A DNA stretch of 64,000 nucleotides from Rhizobium brockwellii. Its GTDB lineage: Bacteria; Pseudomonadota; Alphaproteobacteria; Rhizobiales; Rhizobiaceae. The stretch covers positions 3,530,001 through 3,594,000 of the forward strand of contig NZ_CP053439.1 in NCBI RefSeq assembly GCF_000769405.2. The letters run 5' to 3'. A program made the translations under genes and the position numbers. Positions 54,302 to 63,552 of the stretch are shown piece by piece (position 1 is the stretch's first letter; each line of letters starts with the position of its first letter). The notes below the pieces were generated by a model that was given only the letters and a program-made list of their open reading frames with translations, was not told where the DNA came from and ran no database searches.

Positions 54302-55480
54302 TCAGGCAGCAGCCTGGGTGAACTGCGCCTTCTGCGTTTCGAAGGCCCAGGAAAGCCAGGGCATCAGCTTCTGCATGTCGGATGCCTCGATCGTGGCGCC
54401 GGCCCAGATGCGCAGGCCGGACGGCGCGTCGCGGTAATGGCCGACGTCATAGGCGACACCTTCCTTTTCCAGCAGGCCGACCAGACCCTTGGCGAAATTC
54501 GCCTGGCCGTCGTCGTCAAGCGCTGCGATGTCCTTGTCGACGATCTTCAGGCAGACGGAGGTGTTGGAGGCCGTCTCCGCCTTGACGGCGAGATTGGCGA
54601 TCCAGTCGTTTGCCGCAACGAAATCGTGGATGACCTTGGCATTGGCATCGGCACGCGCGATCAGCCCCTTGAGGCCGCCGAGTTGCTTGGCCCAGACAAG
54701 CGCATCGATATAGTCTTCGACGCAGAGCATCGACGGCGTGTTGATCGTCTCGCCCTGGAAGATGCCTTCCGTCAGCTTGCCGCCCGAGGTCATGCGGAAG
54801 ATCTTCGGCAGCGGCCAGGCCGGTGTGTAGGTGACCAGACGCTCGACGGCGCGCGGCGAAAGAATGATGACACCGTGCGCGCCCTCGCCGCCCAGAACCT
54901 TTTGCCAGGAGAAGGTGACGACGTCGAGCTTGGCGAAATCGAGTTCCTGCGCAAAAGCGGCCGAGGTGGCATCGCAGATCGTCAGGCCCTTGCGATTGGC
55001 AGGGATGAAATCGGCATTCGGCACGCGCACACCCGAGGTGGTGCCGTTCCAGGTGAAGACGACATCGCGATCGAAATCGACGGTCGACAGATCCGGAAGC
55101 TCGCCGTAACCGGCTTCGAGCTTGCGCACATCCTTGAGCTTCAGCTGTTTGACGACATCGGTGACCCAGCCGGCGCCGAAGCTTTCCCAGGCAAGCATAT
55201 CGACGCCACGTTCACCGAGCAGCGACCAGAGCGCCATTTCGACGGCGCCGGTGTCGGAGGCCGGAACGATGCCAATGCGGTAATCCGCCGGCACGTCGAG
55301 AATTTCGCGGGTGAGATCAATGGCCTGCTTGAGCTTAACCTTACCGACCTTCGCGCGGTGCGAACGGCCAAGGGCCGCGTCGGAGAGTGCGTCGAGCGAC
55401 CAACCGGGGCGCTTCGAGCAGGGGCCAGAAGAAAAATGGGTATTGTGCGGACGGATGTCCGGCTTTGCGGTCTTCGCCAT
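54302..55480 (-). CDS. serC: Phosphoserine aminotransferase
   Basis: The 392-residue PLP enzyme makes phosphoserine from phosphohydroxypyruvate, the second step of serine synthesis. It is the longer alphaproteobacterial type; the PLP Lys is in [16 protein letters not shown], and [15 protein letters not shown] is the characteristic N-terminus. A structured leader lies immediately upstream. It precedes serA. Confidence 0.93.
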   Translation of the reverse strand: MAKTAKPDIRPHNTHFSSGPCSKRPGWSLDALSDAALGRSHRAKVGKVKLKQAIDLTREILDVPADYRIGIVPASDTGAVEMALWSLLGERGVDMLAWESFGAGWVTDVVKQLKLKDVRKLEAGYGELPDLSTVDFDRDVVFTWNGTTSGVRVPNADFIPANRKGLTICDATSAAFAQELDFAKLDVVTFSWQKVLGGEGAHGVIILSPRAVERLVTYTPAWPLPKIFRMTSGGKLTEGIFQGETINTPSMLCVEDYIDALVWAKQLGGLKGLIARADANAKVIHDFVAANDWIANLAVKAETASNTSVCLKIVDKDIAALDDDGQANFAKGLVGLLEKEGVAYDVGHYRDAPSGLRIWAGATIEASDMQKLMPWLSWAFETQKAQFTQAAA

Positions 55481-55484
55481 GATG

Positions 55485-55560
55485 CTATCCTCTCAGATAG
55501 AAAGCCCTTCGTTGGGGAAGGGTGTCCCGCCGCCGTGTTTATGGATGAGGCGGGTCATAG
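55485..55560 (-). promoter_or_regulatory. Structured 5' leader of serC (serC-motif-like)
   Basis: On the transcribed strand three hairpins follow one another just before the start codon: CCCGCC...GGCGGG, CCCTTCCCCAACGAAGGG and CTATCTGAGAGGATAG. A conserved 'serC' RNA motif is known upstream of alphaproteobacterial serC genes, and these hairpins resemble it; the identification is from memory of the motif, not a search. Confidence 0.6.
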
Positions 55561-55619
55561 TCAAGATCGAAGTGTCGCGGTCGGAAGATATTTTGACGCA
55601 GGCGAGATGGCTGCAAAGC

Positions 55620-55650
55620 AAAAAAGCCGCCCTGTTCGGGGCGGCTTTCA
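55620..55650 (-). terminator. Rho-independent terminator of the outer-membrane protein gene
   Basis: Stem AAAGCCGCCC / GGGGCGGCTTT followed on the minus strand by TTTTTT. Confidence 0.88.
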
Positions 55651-55668
55651 GATGGAACCGGATCGAAC

Positions 55669-56505
55669 CTATTTGTAGACCGGCTGCTGCAGCGGGATTT
55701 CCGGTGGCGGTTCGTAGCTCGCCTGGGCGCAACCGCCGAAGAGATAACGCGCGCCGACGCGGGCTTCGTGAACGCTGAGACCCTTGTCGCGGCCCGGGCC
55801 GCCATTCTCGGCGTAGCCGAACATGTTGCCGCCGTCGATGTGCAGGTAGCGATAGCCGACATCGGCCTTGACGTTGCAGGTCACGTCGATCGAGGCGCCG
55901 GCCATCAGGGCGTAGGTGAAGCGCCAGTTGCCCTTGCCGCCATGGGTGACCTGGTCGTCGCAGAAGCTGCCGTCATCGGCGCAGGCGACGTTGCGCAGGT
56001 TCTTCCACTTGACGTAGGAACCGCCGATACCGGCGCCGACATAAGGCGTGACGTAGCCGTAGGTGCCGAGATCGACATAGGCATTGGCGAGCAGCGTATA
56101 AGCGGTCAGCGAGGAGCGGTCGCTCGAGGTGCAATCCACCAACGGGAAGCCGCACTGCCCGACTGTCGAGCCCTTGAAATCCGCCTGGGTAAGATAGTCG
56201 AAGGTCAGATCGGTGCGCAGATAGCTGTTGATCTGGTAACCGACACCGCCGCCGACCGTCCATGCATCGTCCAGGTCGGCACGGTCGAAATCGACTTCCG
56301 TGGCGTTGCTGCCCTGGAAATAGCGGGCGCCGCGCAGATCGGTGAAGGCATAACCGACATCGCCGCGCAGGTACCAGCCGGTCGCTTCGGTGACCGTCAC
56401 CTCAGGCGGCTGCTCCGGGATAGGCTCAGCAGGGGCGAGGTCCGCGGAATAGGCGTTTGTCGCGATCAACAATGCGGCAAATATGCCGGACAAGCTTCTT
56501 TTCAT
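55669..56505 (-). CDS. Opacity-type outer membrane beta-barrel protein
   Basis: The 278-residue protein has a signal peptide (MKRSLSGIFAALLIATNAYSA) and alternating amphipathic strands (GWYLRGDVGYAFTD, GGGVGYQINSYLRTDLTFDY, VTPYVGAGIGGSYVKW, VKADVGYRYLHI, EARVGARYLFGG) as in Omp25/OmpA-like small barrels. A Pro-rich N-terminal linker precedes the barrel, and a Pro/Gln-rich tail (PPPEIPLQQPVYK) follows the last strand, unlike the usual terminal aromatic residue. It is monocistronic. Confidence 0.88.
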   Translation of the reverse strand: MKRSLSGIFAALLIATNAYSADLAPAEPIPEQPPEVTVTEATGWYLRGDVGYAFTDLRGARYFQGSNATEVDFDRADLDDAWTVGGGVGYQINSYLRTDLTFDYLTQADFKGSTVGQCGFPLVDCTSSDRSSLTAYTLLANAYVDLGTYGYVTPYVGAGIGGSYVKWKNLRNVACADDGSFCDDQVTHGGKGNWRFTYALMAGASIDVTCNVKADVGYRYLHIDGGNMFGYAENGGPGRDKGLSVHEARVGARYLFGGCAQASYEPPPEIPLQQPVYK

Positions 56506-56745
56506 GGATCCCACTCCAAAATCTCGTTGCGTCGGCAGGCTCAATCGCCGCCAATCTGGTACGCTTCGTATGGATAATGAATTGGAAACGTTAAAAGCTG
56601 CTTAACTATAAATAGGAAGAAACGTTAAGAGAGAGATTGGCAGCAAGTTCCGCGATACAGTGAAGCTCCGCCAAAGGCCGGCAGCCCCGGACTTGCCGAA
56701 GATCGCCAGCCGCGACGCCAAGAACCCCGCCTCTTCAAATCGCCC

Positions 56746-56793
56746 CTGCATAATTCCTTAAATCGGAATCGATTTAAGGATAAAATTATGCAG
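56746..56793. repeat. 48-bp palindromic repeat (CTGCATAATT type)
   Basis: Arms CTGCATAATT and AATTATGCAG enclose an inner palindrome TTAAATCG / CGATTTAA. Same plan and similar motifs as the element at 20140-20189. Confidence 0.75.
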
Positions 56794-56804
56794 CAACCAA
56801 AGTG

Positions 56805-56848
56805 TTACAGCGTCCTTTGCCCGTCTGAAAAGACGGGCGGCGCTGTAA
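56805..56848. repeat. 44-bp palindromic repeat (TTACAGCG type)
   Basis: Arms TTACAGCG and CGCTGTAA enclose a second stem CCCGTCT / AGACGGG with loop GAAA. Eleven bases from the previous palindrome, making a two-unit mosaic. Confidence 0.75.
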
Positions 56849-56900
56849 GTTGGTTTCCTTCGCCATCAAGTCGGTCGGCTTCATTCGGCGAACCCTGCTC

Positions 56901-57140
56901 TTACTTCCATTGCGTCGCGTTTTCGGCGGCGCAGCCGTACGGTGGTAAGGAGGTGCCAAAGGTCGTTTTGAGCTTGGCGCAGCCCCAGGCATTGATCGGG
57001 CCTGGCATGGCATTGTTGAGCGTGATGCCGATTTCATCGTAAGGGCTGTCGGTGTTGGTGATGTAGCGATACCAGCGGAAACCGGCAAAGACGACGAATG
57101 CGAGAGCGATCGTCAGCAGCAGGCGCACCAATTTTTTCAT
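56901..57140 (-). CDS. 79-residue exported or membrane-anchored protein
   Basis: ATG 57140 follows AAAGGAAA. The N-terminus has basic residues and a hydrophobic segment (KKLVRLLLTIALAFVVFAGF), then a short polar domain with two cysteines (WGCAKLKTTFG; YGCAAENA) that could form a disulfide in the periplasm. No family recognised. Confidence 0.7.
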   Translation of the reverse strand: MKKLVRLLLTIALAFVVFAGFRWYRYITNTDSPYDEIGITLNNAMPGPINAWGCAKLKTTFGTSLPPYGCAAENATQWK

Positions 57141-57262
57141 GATATTTCCTTTGAATGCAAACGCCGCCGTGTAGCATCCGTATGTTGAGGTTGACAGCGC
57201 TGCTAACGGTTCCGGCAGGAGGTCCATTCGGAGTGGATCTTCGAACTAAGGCGCCGATAACG

Positions 57263-57292
57263 AAAAAGCCGGCACTTGCGCACCGGCTTTTG
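57263..57292 (-). terminator. Rho-independent terminator of glmM
   Basis: Stem AAAAGCCGG / CCGGCTTTT followed on the minus strand by a T-run. Confidence 0.85.
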
Positions 57293-57311
57293 ACGTTTCG
57301 CCCCGAAAAAA

Positions 57312-58664
57312 TCAGGCGGCAGTCCGGACGTTCGAGATCGTGCCGATCAGTTCGTTGACGATTCGCTCGATCTGGGCGCGGTCGTCACCCTCGGCCATGA
57401 CGCGGATCAACGGCTCGGTGCCCGAGGGGCGGATGACGAGGCGGCCGTTCCTGGCGAGTTCGGCTTCGGCGTCGGCGATCGCCTTCTGCACCTGGATATC
57501 CTCCAGCGGCTTGCCACCACTGATGCGGACATTACGCAGCAGCTGCGGCACCGGCTCGAAGCGGCGGCAGACCTCACTGACAGTTCTTCCGGTGCGCTTG
57601 ACTGCGGCTAGGATCTGCAGCGCCGCGACAAGACCGTCGCCGGTCGTGCCGTAATCCGAAAGCACGATGTGGCCGGACTGCTCGCCGCCGACATTGTAGT
57701 TGTGCTGGCGCATATGCTCGACGACGTAGCGGTCACCGACCTTAGTCCGGGCAAGGCCGAGGCCCTTGTCATCGAGGAAACGCTCGAGGCCGAGATTGGA
57801 CATGACGGTCGCAACGATACCATTGCCGCGCAGCTGCTGGCTCTCGGCCCAGCTCTCGGCGATGACGGCCATCAGCTGGTCGCCGTCGACGATCGAGCCG
57901 TTCTCGTCGACGATGATGACGCGGTCCGCATCGCCATCGAGCGCGATGCCGATATCGGCGCGCACCTCGTCGACCTTCTTCTGCAACGCGACGGGGCTGG
58001 TGGAACCGCAATTGAGATTGATGTTGGTGCCGTTCGGCTCGTTGCCGATGGTGACGACCTCGGCGCCGAGCTCCCAGAGCACGGCCGGCGCCACCTTATA
58101 GGCAGCCCCATTGGCGCAATCGATGGCGATCCTCAGGCCCTGCAGCGTCACGTCGCGCGGCAGCGTGCGCTTGGCATGTTCTATATAGCGGTCATGCACC
58201 CCGTCGACGCGCTTGGCGCGGCCGATATCGTCGGATTTGGCAAGCCGTGCGTTCAGGTCCTTTTCGAGCAGATCCTCGATCTCGGCCTCGATGTCGTCTG
58301 AAAGCTTATAGCCGTCAGGGCCGAAGAGCTTGATGCCGTTATCCTCGTAAGGATTGTGCGAAGCGGAGATCATCACGCCGAGATCGGCCCGCAACGAGCG
58401 CGTCAGCATGGCCACAGCTGGTGTCGGGATCGGGCCGAGAATAAAGGCATCGAGGCCTGCGGCCGTGAAGCCCGCGACCATGGCGTTCTCCAGCATATAG
58501 CCGGAAAGGCGCGTATCCTTGCCGATGACGACGCGGTGGCGGTGGTTGCCGCGGCGGAAGATCGTGCCGGCGGCAATGCCGACCCGCATGGCGAGATCCG
58601 GCGTCATCGGGAAGACGTTGGATTGGCCGCGAATGCCGTCCGTACCGAAATAGCGTCTTTTCAT
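57312..58664 (-). CDS. glmM: Phosphoglucosamine mutase
   Basis: The 450-residue enzyme converts glucosamine 6-phosphate to the 1-phosphate for UDP-GlcNAc and cell wall synthesis. It has the N-terminal [11 protein letters not shown], the active-site Ser in [15 protein letters not shown], the metal-binding ALDGDADR, and the phosphate-binding [15 protein letters not shown] at the end. ATG 58664 follows AGGAG. It lies downstream of ftsH in the order common in alphaproteobacteria. Confidence 0.96.
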   Translation of the reverse strand: MKRRYFGTDGIRGQSNVFPMTPDLAMRVGIAAGTIFRRGNHRHRVVIGKDTRLSGYMLENAMVAGFTAAGLDAFILGPIPTPAVAMLTRSLRADLGVMISASHNPYEDNGIKLFGPDGYKLSDDIEAEIEDLLEKDLNARLAKSDDIGRAKRVDGVHDRYIEHAKRTLPRDVTLQGLRIAIDCANGAAYKVAPAVLWELGAEVVTIGNEPNGTNINLNCGSTSPVALQKKVDEVRADIGIALDGDADRVIIVDENGSIVDGDQLMAVIAESWAESQQLRGNGIVATVMSNLGLERFLDDKGLGLARTKVGDRYVVEHMRQHNYNVGGEQSGHIVLSDYGTTGDGLVAALQILAAVKRTGRTVSEVCRRFEPVPQLLRNVRISGGKPLEDIQVQKAIADAEAELARNGRLVIRPSGTEPLIRVMAEGDDRAQIERIVNELIGTISNVRTAA

Positions 58665-58852
58665 CTGCACTCCTGTGCTTTCCGCGCGCCATTCAAGGCA
58701 GCGCACCGTTCCAAGCGAATCCGGCTTCAGTGGAATGTCGTCAATCCAGCAGCGTGATTCATGCTTGCCTCAATTCAGCGGAATGCCACAAAATGCGGCG
58801 AACGGCACGTAAATTAGCAAGAAAAATGATTATATCCCGTTACCAATGGAAA

Positions 58853-58886
58853 AGGCCGGATCTCCCACTTCGGAAATCCGGCCTTG
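58853..58886 (-). terminator. Rho-independent terminator of ftsH
   Basis: Stem AAGGCCGGAT / ATCCGGCCTT followed on the minus strand by TTTTCC. It separates ftsH from glmM. Confidence 0.8.
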
Positions 58887-58905
58887 TTCAAGGTAGTGCC
58901 GTTAT

Positions 58906-60837
58906 TCAATGCGGCTGCGGTTCGAGGCCGCCTTCGGGCTCGTCACCCTTGGTGGCAGGCCGTGCGCCGGCCTTCGGAACGGCCGAGCCACGGCTTGGCG
59001 GCGAATCATCACCGAGATCGCGGGAAGGCTTTTCGCCGCGGATCAGCGCCTTGATCTCTTCGCCGGTCAGTGTCTCGTATTCGAGCAGACCTTCGGCAAG
59101 CACGACAAATTCGTCGTGCTTTTCCGTCAGGATCGTGCGGGCCTGCGTATAGGCTTCGTCGATCAGGCGGCGCACTTCATTGTCGATCTTCTGCGCGGTT
59201 GCTTCCGAAACATTCTTCGACTGCGAAACCGAGTGGCCGAGGAAGACTTCCTGCTGGTTCTCGCCATAGGCGACCTGACCGAGCTGATCGGAAAAGCCCC
59301 ACTGCGTGACCATGGCGCGGGCAAGCTTCGTGGCCTGCTCAATGTCGGAGGAGGCACCCGAAGTGATGTTTTCCTTGCCGAAGGTGAGCTCTTCGGCAAC
59401 GCGGCCGCCCATCATGATGCAGAGGCGTGAGACCATCCACTTGTAGCTCATCGAGTAGCGGTCGCCCTCGGGAAGCTGCATGACCATGCCGAGCGCACGG
59501 CCGCGCGGAATGATCGTCGCCTTGTGCAGCGGATCGGCGACGGCGACATTGAGCGCGGTCATCGCGTGTCCGGCCTCATGGTAAGCGGTGAGCTTCTTTT
59601 CCGCCTCGGTCATCGCCGAGGAACGGCGCTCGGCGCCCATCATGATCTTGTCCTTGGCGTCCTCGAATTCCTGCATGGTGACGACGCGCTTGTTGCGGCG
59701 GGCTGCCATGAGGGCGGCCTCGTTGACGAGGTTCATCAGGTCGGCGCCGGAGAAACCGGGCGTACCGCGGGCGAGGATCTTGAGATCGACATTCGGCGCC
59801 AGCGGAACGTTGCGGGCATGCACCTTGAGAATGCGCTCGCGGCCGACGATGTCGGGGTTCGGCACCACGACCTGACGGTCGAAACGGCCGGGACGCAACA
59901 GCGCCGGATCGAGAACGTCAGGACGGTTGGTGGCGGCGATCAGGATCACGCCTTCATTCGCCTCGAAGCCGTCCATTTCGACCAGCAGCTGGTTCAGCGT
60001 CTGCTCGCGTTCGTCATTGCCGCCGCCGAGACCGGCGCCGCGATGGCGGCCGACGGCATCGATTTCGTCGATGAAGATGATGCAAGGCGCGTTCTTCTTC
60101 GCCTGCTCGAACATATCGCGCACACGGCTTGCACCGACGCCGACGAACATTTCGACGAAGTCGGAACCTGAAATGGTGAAGAAGGGCACATTGGCTTCGC
60201 CGGCAACCGAGCGGGCGAGCAGCGTCTTGCCGGTGCCCGGAGGGCCGACGAGCAGCACGCCGCGCGGGATCTTGCCGCCGAGACGCTGGAACTTCTGCGG
60301 ATCACGCAGGAATTCGACGATTTCCTCGAGATCCTGCTTGGCCTCGTCGACACCGGCAACGTCTTCGAAAGTCACGCGGCCATGCGCTTCGGTGAGCAGC
60401 TTGGCCTTGGACTTGCCGAAGCCCATCGCCCCGCGTGAGCCGCCCTGCATCTGCCGCATGAAGAACAGCCAGACGCCGAGAATCAGAAGCATCGGCAAAA
60501 GCGTGCCGAGATAGCTGAGGAAACCCGAAGAGCCGTCCGTTTCAGGACGGGCGGAAACCAGGACATTCTTCGATTGCAGGCGATCGAGCAGACTGTCGTC
60601 GATCACAGGCGAATAGGTCTGGAAAGTGGTGCCATTTTCAACATAGCTTCCTGAGAGACGGTTGCCCGTGACCACGACATCCTTCACGCGGCCCGCATCG
60701 ACCTCACGCAGAAACTGCGAATAAGGGATTTCGCGGGAGCCCGTCTGCGCCGGCGCCGTCTGAAACATACTGAAAAGGGCGATCAGCAGAAGCGCTATGA
60801 TCGCCCACAAGGCGAAATTACGTAAGTTAGGGTTCAT
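58906..60837 (-). CDS. ftsH: ATP-dependent zinc metalloprotease FtsH
   Basis: The 643-residue membrane-bound AAA+ protease has two N-terminal membrane helices, Walker [20 protein letters not shown], Walker [13 protein letters not shown], an SRH with [11 protein letters not shown], and the zinc site HEAGH in [14 protein letters not shown]. It degrades misfolded membrane proteins and regulators. ATG 60837 ([11 protein letters not shown]) follows GGGGAG; the five-residue longer start is unlikely. Confidence 0.97.
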   Translation of the reverse strand: MNPNLRNFALWAIIALLLIALFSMFQTAPAQTGSREIPYSQFLREVDAGRVKDVVVTGNRLSGSYVENGTTFQTYSPVIDDSLLDRLQSKNVLVSARPETDGSSGFLSYLGTLLPMLLILGVWLFFMRQMQGGSRGAMGFGKSKAKLLTEAHGRVTFEDVAGVDEAKQDLEEIVEFLRDPQKFQRLGGKIPRGVLLVGPPGTGKTLLARSVAGEANVPFFTISGSDFVEMFVGVGASRVRDMFEQAKKNAPCIIFIDEIDAVGRHRGAGLGGGNDEREQTLNQLLVEMDGFEANEGVILIAATNRPDVLDPALLRPGRFDRQVVVPNPDIVGRERILKVHARNVPLAPNVDLKILARGTPGFSGADLMNLVNEAALMAARRNKRVVTMQEFEDAKDKIMMGAERRSSAMTEAEKKLTAYHEAGHAMTALNVAVADPLHKATIIPRGRALGMVMQLPEGDRYSMSYKWMVSRLCIMMGGRVAEELTFGKENITSGASSDIEQATKLARAMVTQWGFSDQLGQVAYGENQQEVFLGHSVSQSKNVSEATAQKIDNEVRRLIDEAYTQARTILTEKHDEFVVLAEGLLEYETLTGEEIKALIRGEKPSRDLGDDSPPSRGSAVPKAGARPATKGDEPEGGLEPQPH

Positions 60838-60933
60838 TGAACTCCCCAGCATGGAACAGCCGCCTCATGGCGACCGTCTTATTCGTATCTAACATAGGGT
60901 TGCGCCGTGCGATTGCCAAGGCGACACCCCAGG

Positions 60934-62391
60934 TCAGATGGTTTTTCCGTCAATACTTCTTAAAGGCAGCCTCGCATAGGGCGCCGTCGCGAAAACCGCC
61001 GAAAGCCTGTTGGCAAAGATGAAGTCAAATCGTGTCAAAAAGCGGTCGAAGGGTGCGAAATAGGGTGTTAGTTCGACCATCCGGGCGGATTCCTCAGATA
61101 AAAGGTTTCCTTCGGCGGATAAAACCGGCGCCGCAGCGATGGCGCGCTTCAGTGCACCCTTGGGAAGGTCCCTGCCCAACCCTCCCTCATTCCTGTGCTC
61201 GTCACAGGAATCCAGCGCGCCCAAGTCCTTGGGCGCGGGAGACTCTTCACGCATTGTTGAGTCATTCACCGCGCCGACGCGCGGTGGCTGGATTCCTGTG
61301 ACGAGCAGAGGAATGAGGGAGGCTCCGGCCTGGGCTTCCACCCCTATAGTCGTTCCAGACCTATTTACGGCCTCGAACCTGCCATCCCAAACCCCAGCCT
61401 CTCCCGGCCGCAGAACCAGGGGCAATATCCCCCGGCTCTCGCGCGCCAGATAAAGCCCGTCGCGCCTGATATCGAACACCACCCTGCCGGCAGTCATTCG
61501 TCCAAGCCTGCTGCCGGTGGCAAATGTGAGAACCCGCTCCATATGCCCCCTCCCCGGCGCAAACGGCTGTCCACCGAAAACGGCTGTCAGACGGGCGAGC
61601 ACATAGTCGAGGACTGCGCGATCCTGCCGCAACCCGTCAGGCATCACCTGCCCGAGCAGGCCGCCGTGAAGCCGGAAATGACGATCCAGCCATTCGGCTC
61701 CTCTGGACGACAGTGCCAGGCGCTCCTCCCAGGCTGCGCTGATATCCTTCTCCATGCCTGCATCGGCCGAAAGCTGCCGGCGCATCCGCACACGCTCGTA
61801 CTTCATATCCTCGTTGCTGGGATCGTCGATCCACGGCACACCCCGCTCGTTCAGGAAAGCGCGGATATCCGCCCGGGTGGAGAAAAGAAGCGGCCGTAAA
61901 ATCCAGAAACGCCGGTCGAAGAGCAGCGCATCTGCAATACCGGTCGAAACCTGCTCCGTTCGCATCCCACGCATCTGCAGTGTTTCGCGCTGATCGTCGA
62001 ACGTATGGCCAGTGACGATGAGATCGGCCTCGAAACTTTCGGCGGCGGTCGCAAGCAAGCCATAACGTGCCTCGCGGGCCGCAACCATGATACCGGTTTT
62101 CGGCTTGTCGCCCTGCCAGATCATGATGATGTGGGGAATGCCGAGCGATGCGCAGAGGGCAGCGACGTCACGCGCCTCGTCTGCGGAGCCGGCGCGCAAC
62201 GCATGATCGACGGTTGCAGCGTAAAGGGAAATCTTGAGATGGGGCGCGGCCTTCACAGCTTCATCGAGGAGGAGAAGCAGGCCGGTGGAATCGCTGCCGC
62301 CTGATATCGCGACGAGAATGCGCGCGGGGCTTTGAAGCGACGTGAGAAACTGGAGGATCGCCAGTTGAGGCGATGCGGCTTCTGGAGACAT
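60934..62391 (-). CDS. tilS: tRNA(Ile)-lysidine synthase with repeat-derived insertion
   Basis: The 485-residue ATP-dependent ligase adds lysine to C34 of tRNA-Ile(CAU). PP-loop ILVAISGGSDSTGLLL is at residues 25-40; the N-ATPase domain continues to about 215, then the TilS-specific C-terminal part. Residues about 357-404 (ASLIPLLVTGIQPP...CDEHRNEGGL) are encoded wholly by a 142-bp palindromic element; without them the protein would be about 438 residues, the usual size. The frame is kept, so function may be retained. It lies 12 bases upstream of nothing but overlaps closely with cpoB order: cpoB ends 11 bases before its start. Confidence 0.93.
   Translation of the reverse strand: MSPEAASPQLAILQFLTSLQSPARILVAISGGSDSTGLLLLLDEAVKAAPHLKISLYAATVDHALRAGSADEARDVAALCASLGIPHIIMIWQGDKPKTGIMVAAREARYGLLATAAESFEADLIVTGHTFDDQRETLQMRGMRTEQVSTGIADALLFDRRFWILRPLLFSTRADIRAFLNERGVPWIDDPSNEDMKYERVRMRRQLSADAGMEKDISAAWEERLALSSRGAEWLDRHFRLHGGLLGQVMPDGLRQDRAVLDYVLARLTAVFGGQPFAPGRGHMERVLTFATGSRLGRMTAGRVVFDIRRDGLYLARESRGILPLVLRPGEAGVWDGRFEAVNRSGTTIGVEAQAGASLIPLLVTGIQPPRVGAVNDSTMREESPAPKDLGALDSCDEHRNEGGLGRDLPKGALKRAIAAAPVLSAEGNLLSEESARMVELTPYFAPFDRFLTRFDFIFANRLSAVFATAPYARLPLRSIDGKTI
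61181..61322. repeat. 142-bp palindromic element inside tilS
   Basis: The outer arms 61181-61216 and 61287-61322 are inverted copies matching at 35 of 36 positions (left arm starts CCTCCCTCATTCCTGTGCTC; right arm ends GAGGAATGAGGGAGG). The 70-base centre has smaller complementary parts (GCGCCCAAG / CTTGGGCGC). It resembles rhizobial intergenic repeats of the ATTCCTGTG type, but here it is in frame in a gene. Confidence 0.9.
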
Positions 62392-62402
62392 CCCGGAAGA
62401 CC

Positions 62403-63389
62403 TTAGCAGGCGAGGCGCTTCTGTTCGCTCGCAACCTTGCTTATGACGGCGCGAGAGGCCTTCGGATAACGCTTCGACACTTCGCGCAGCGTCGCGCAGG
62501 CCGTCTCGGTATTGTCGAGGGCGGCAAGCGACATACCGAGCTTCAGCAGCATTTCCGGCGCCTTTTCCGATGTGCCGTATTTCTGATGCGCATTGAGGAA
62601 GGTCTTGGCCGCCTCATTGTACTTGCCCTGCGAATAGAGCGCTTCGCCGAGCCAGAAATTGGCGTCCGCTGCCCGCGCGCTGCTCGGGTAGTGGGTGATG
62701 TACTGCGTGAATTCCTGCTCGGCCGTGCTGTAATCACCGGATAGCACGTGGCCATAAGCGGCCTTGTACTGGTCGGCCTCGCTGCCGAGCGAGGCGGTCT
62801 GCTGCGGCGTTTTTGTGTTGGCATCGGGAATCGGCCCGGAACCGACCGTGGCATTCTCGTCGACACTTCCGCCGATCGGATTGCCGTTCTGATCGAAATC
62901 GATCGAGCCGAGCTCCTTCGGCGGCTGGCCGAGGCCGCTATTCTCAGGCACGCTGGTGGAGGGAGCCGTTTCGGCTCCCTGCGGTGCTTGAATCACCTTG
63001 GCGATGTCGTCGCCTCCGGAGGCTGCCGGAGCGGCATCGGTCTCGCTCTTCTTGACAGGGGCCTTGGCGCCGCCGCCGGCACCGGTCTTTTCGAGCTGCT
63101 GGAAGCGGAATTCATTGTCTTCCTGCTGCTTGCGGATCGTCTCCTGCATCTGCAGAAGCTGAAAGCTCATCTCTTCGATCCGGCCGTTTAGCTGCCGCAA
63201 CTGCTCTTCGAGCTGCTGCACGCGGACCTCTGCATCGCCGCTCTGCACCTTGATGACGGGCGGCGCCGCCTGGTTTTCCGCGGATCGGCCGCCGAGATGT
63301 AGCCCGAAGAACGAGGCCGAATAGGCCGCCCGTTCGCTTCCGGTCACAGCCGCGAGGCAGAGCATGCCTGCCACGACAAATTTCTTCAT
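62403..63389 (-). CDS. cpoB: Cell division coordinator CpoB (YbgF)
   Basis: The 328-residue periplasmic protein has a signal peptide (MKKFVVAGMLCLAAVTGSERAAYS), a coiled coil around residues 55-95 (VRVQQLEEQLRQLNGRIEEM), a low-complexity linker and three TPR repeats at the C-terminus (YKAAYGHVLSGDYSTAEQEF). It works with the Tol-Pal complex in outer-membrane constriction. It lies downstream of pal on the same strand. ATG 63389 begins the signal peptide; the longer frame upstream is non-coding. Confidence 0.93.
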   Translation of the reverse strand: MKKFVVAGMLCLAAVTGSERAAYSASFFGLHLGGRSAENQAAPPVIKVQSGDAEVRVQQLEEQLRQLNGRIEEMSFQLLQMQETIRKQQEDNEFRFQQLEKTGAGGGAKAPVKKSETDAAPAASGGDDIAKVIQAPQGAETAPSTSVPENSGLGQPPKELGSIDFDQNGNPIGGSVDENATVGSGPIPDANTKTPQQTASLGSEADQYKAAYGHVLSGDYSTAEQEFTQYITHYPSSARAADANFWLGEALYSQGKYNEAAKTFLNAHQKYGTSEKAPEMLLKLGMSLAALDNTETACATLREVSKRYPKASRAVISKVASEQKRLAC

Positions 63390-63491
63390 ATGTATCGTCC
63401 TGTCCCAGTGATTCTTCGCACCTCGATGGCACGAACAGGAGATTTTTCCAATTGCTTTCAAAAAGCAACGGAGTCTGGCCAAAGTGTGGTC

Positions 63492-63527
63492 AAAAAGAAA
63501 AGGCGGCCCCTGAGGGGACCGCCTTTC
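63492..63527 (-). terminator. Rho-independent terminator of pal
   Basis: Stem AAGGCGGTCCCC / GGGGCCGCCTT (loop TCA, one mismatch) followed on the minus strand by TTTCTTTTT. Confidence 0.85.
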
Positions 63528-63552
63528 GAAAAAGCGAAGTGTTGCTCGGCAA

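Larger units (their letters stand above)
56506..56900. other. Repeat-bearing gap without a gene
   Basis: About 395 bases between the outer-membrane protein gene and a small-protein gene. It holds two palindromic repeats (56746-56793 and 56805-56848) and, before them, presumably the promoter of the outer-membrane protein gene. No coding frame looks real. Confidence 0.6.

Noticed and set aside
57141..57227. N-terminal extension of the 79-residue protein.
   Set aside because: The ribosome-binding site and signal-like helix point to ATG 57140.
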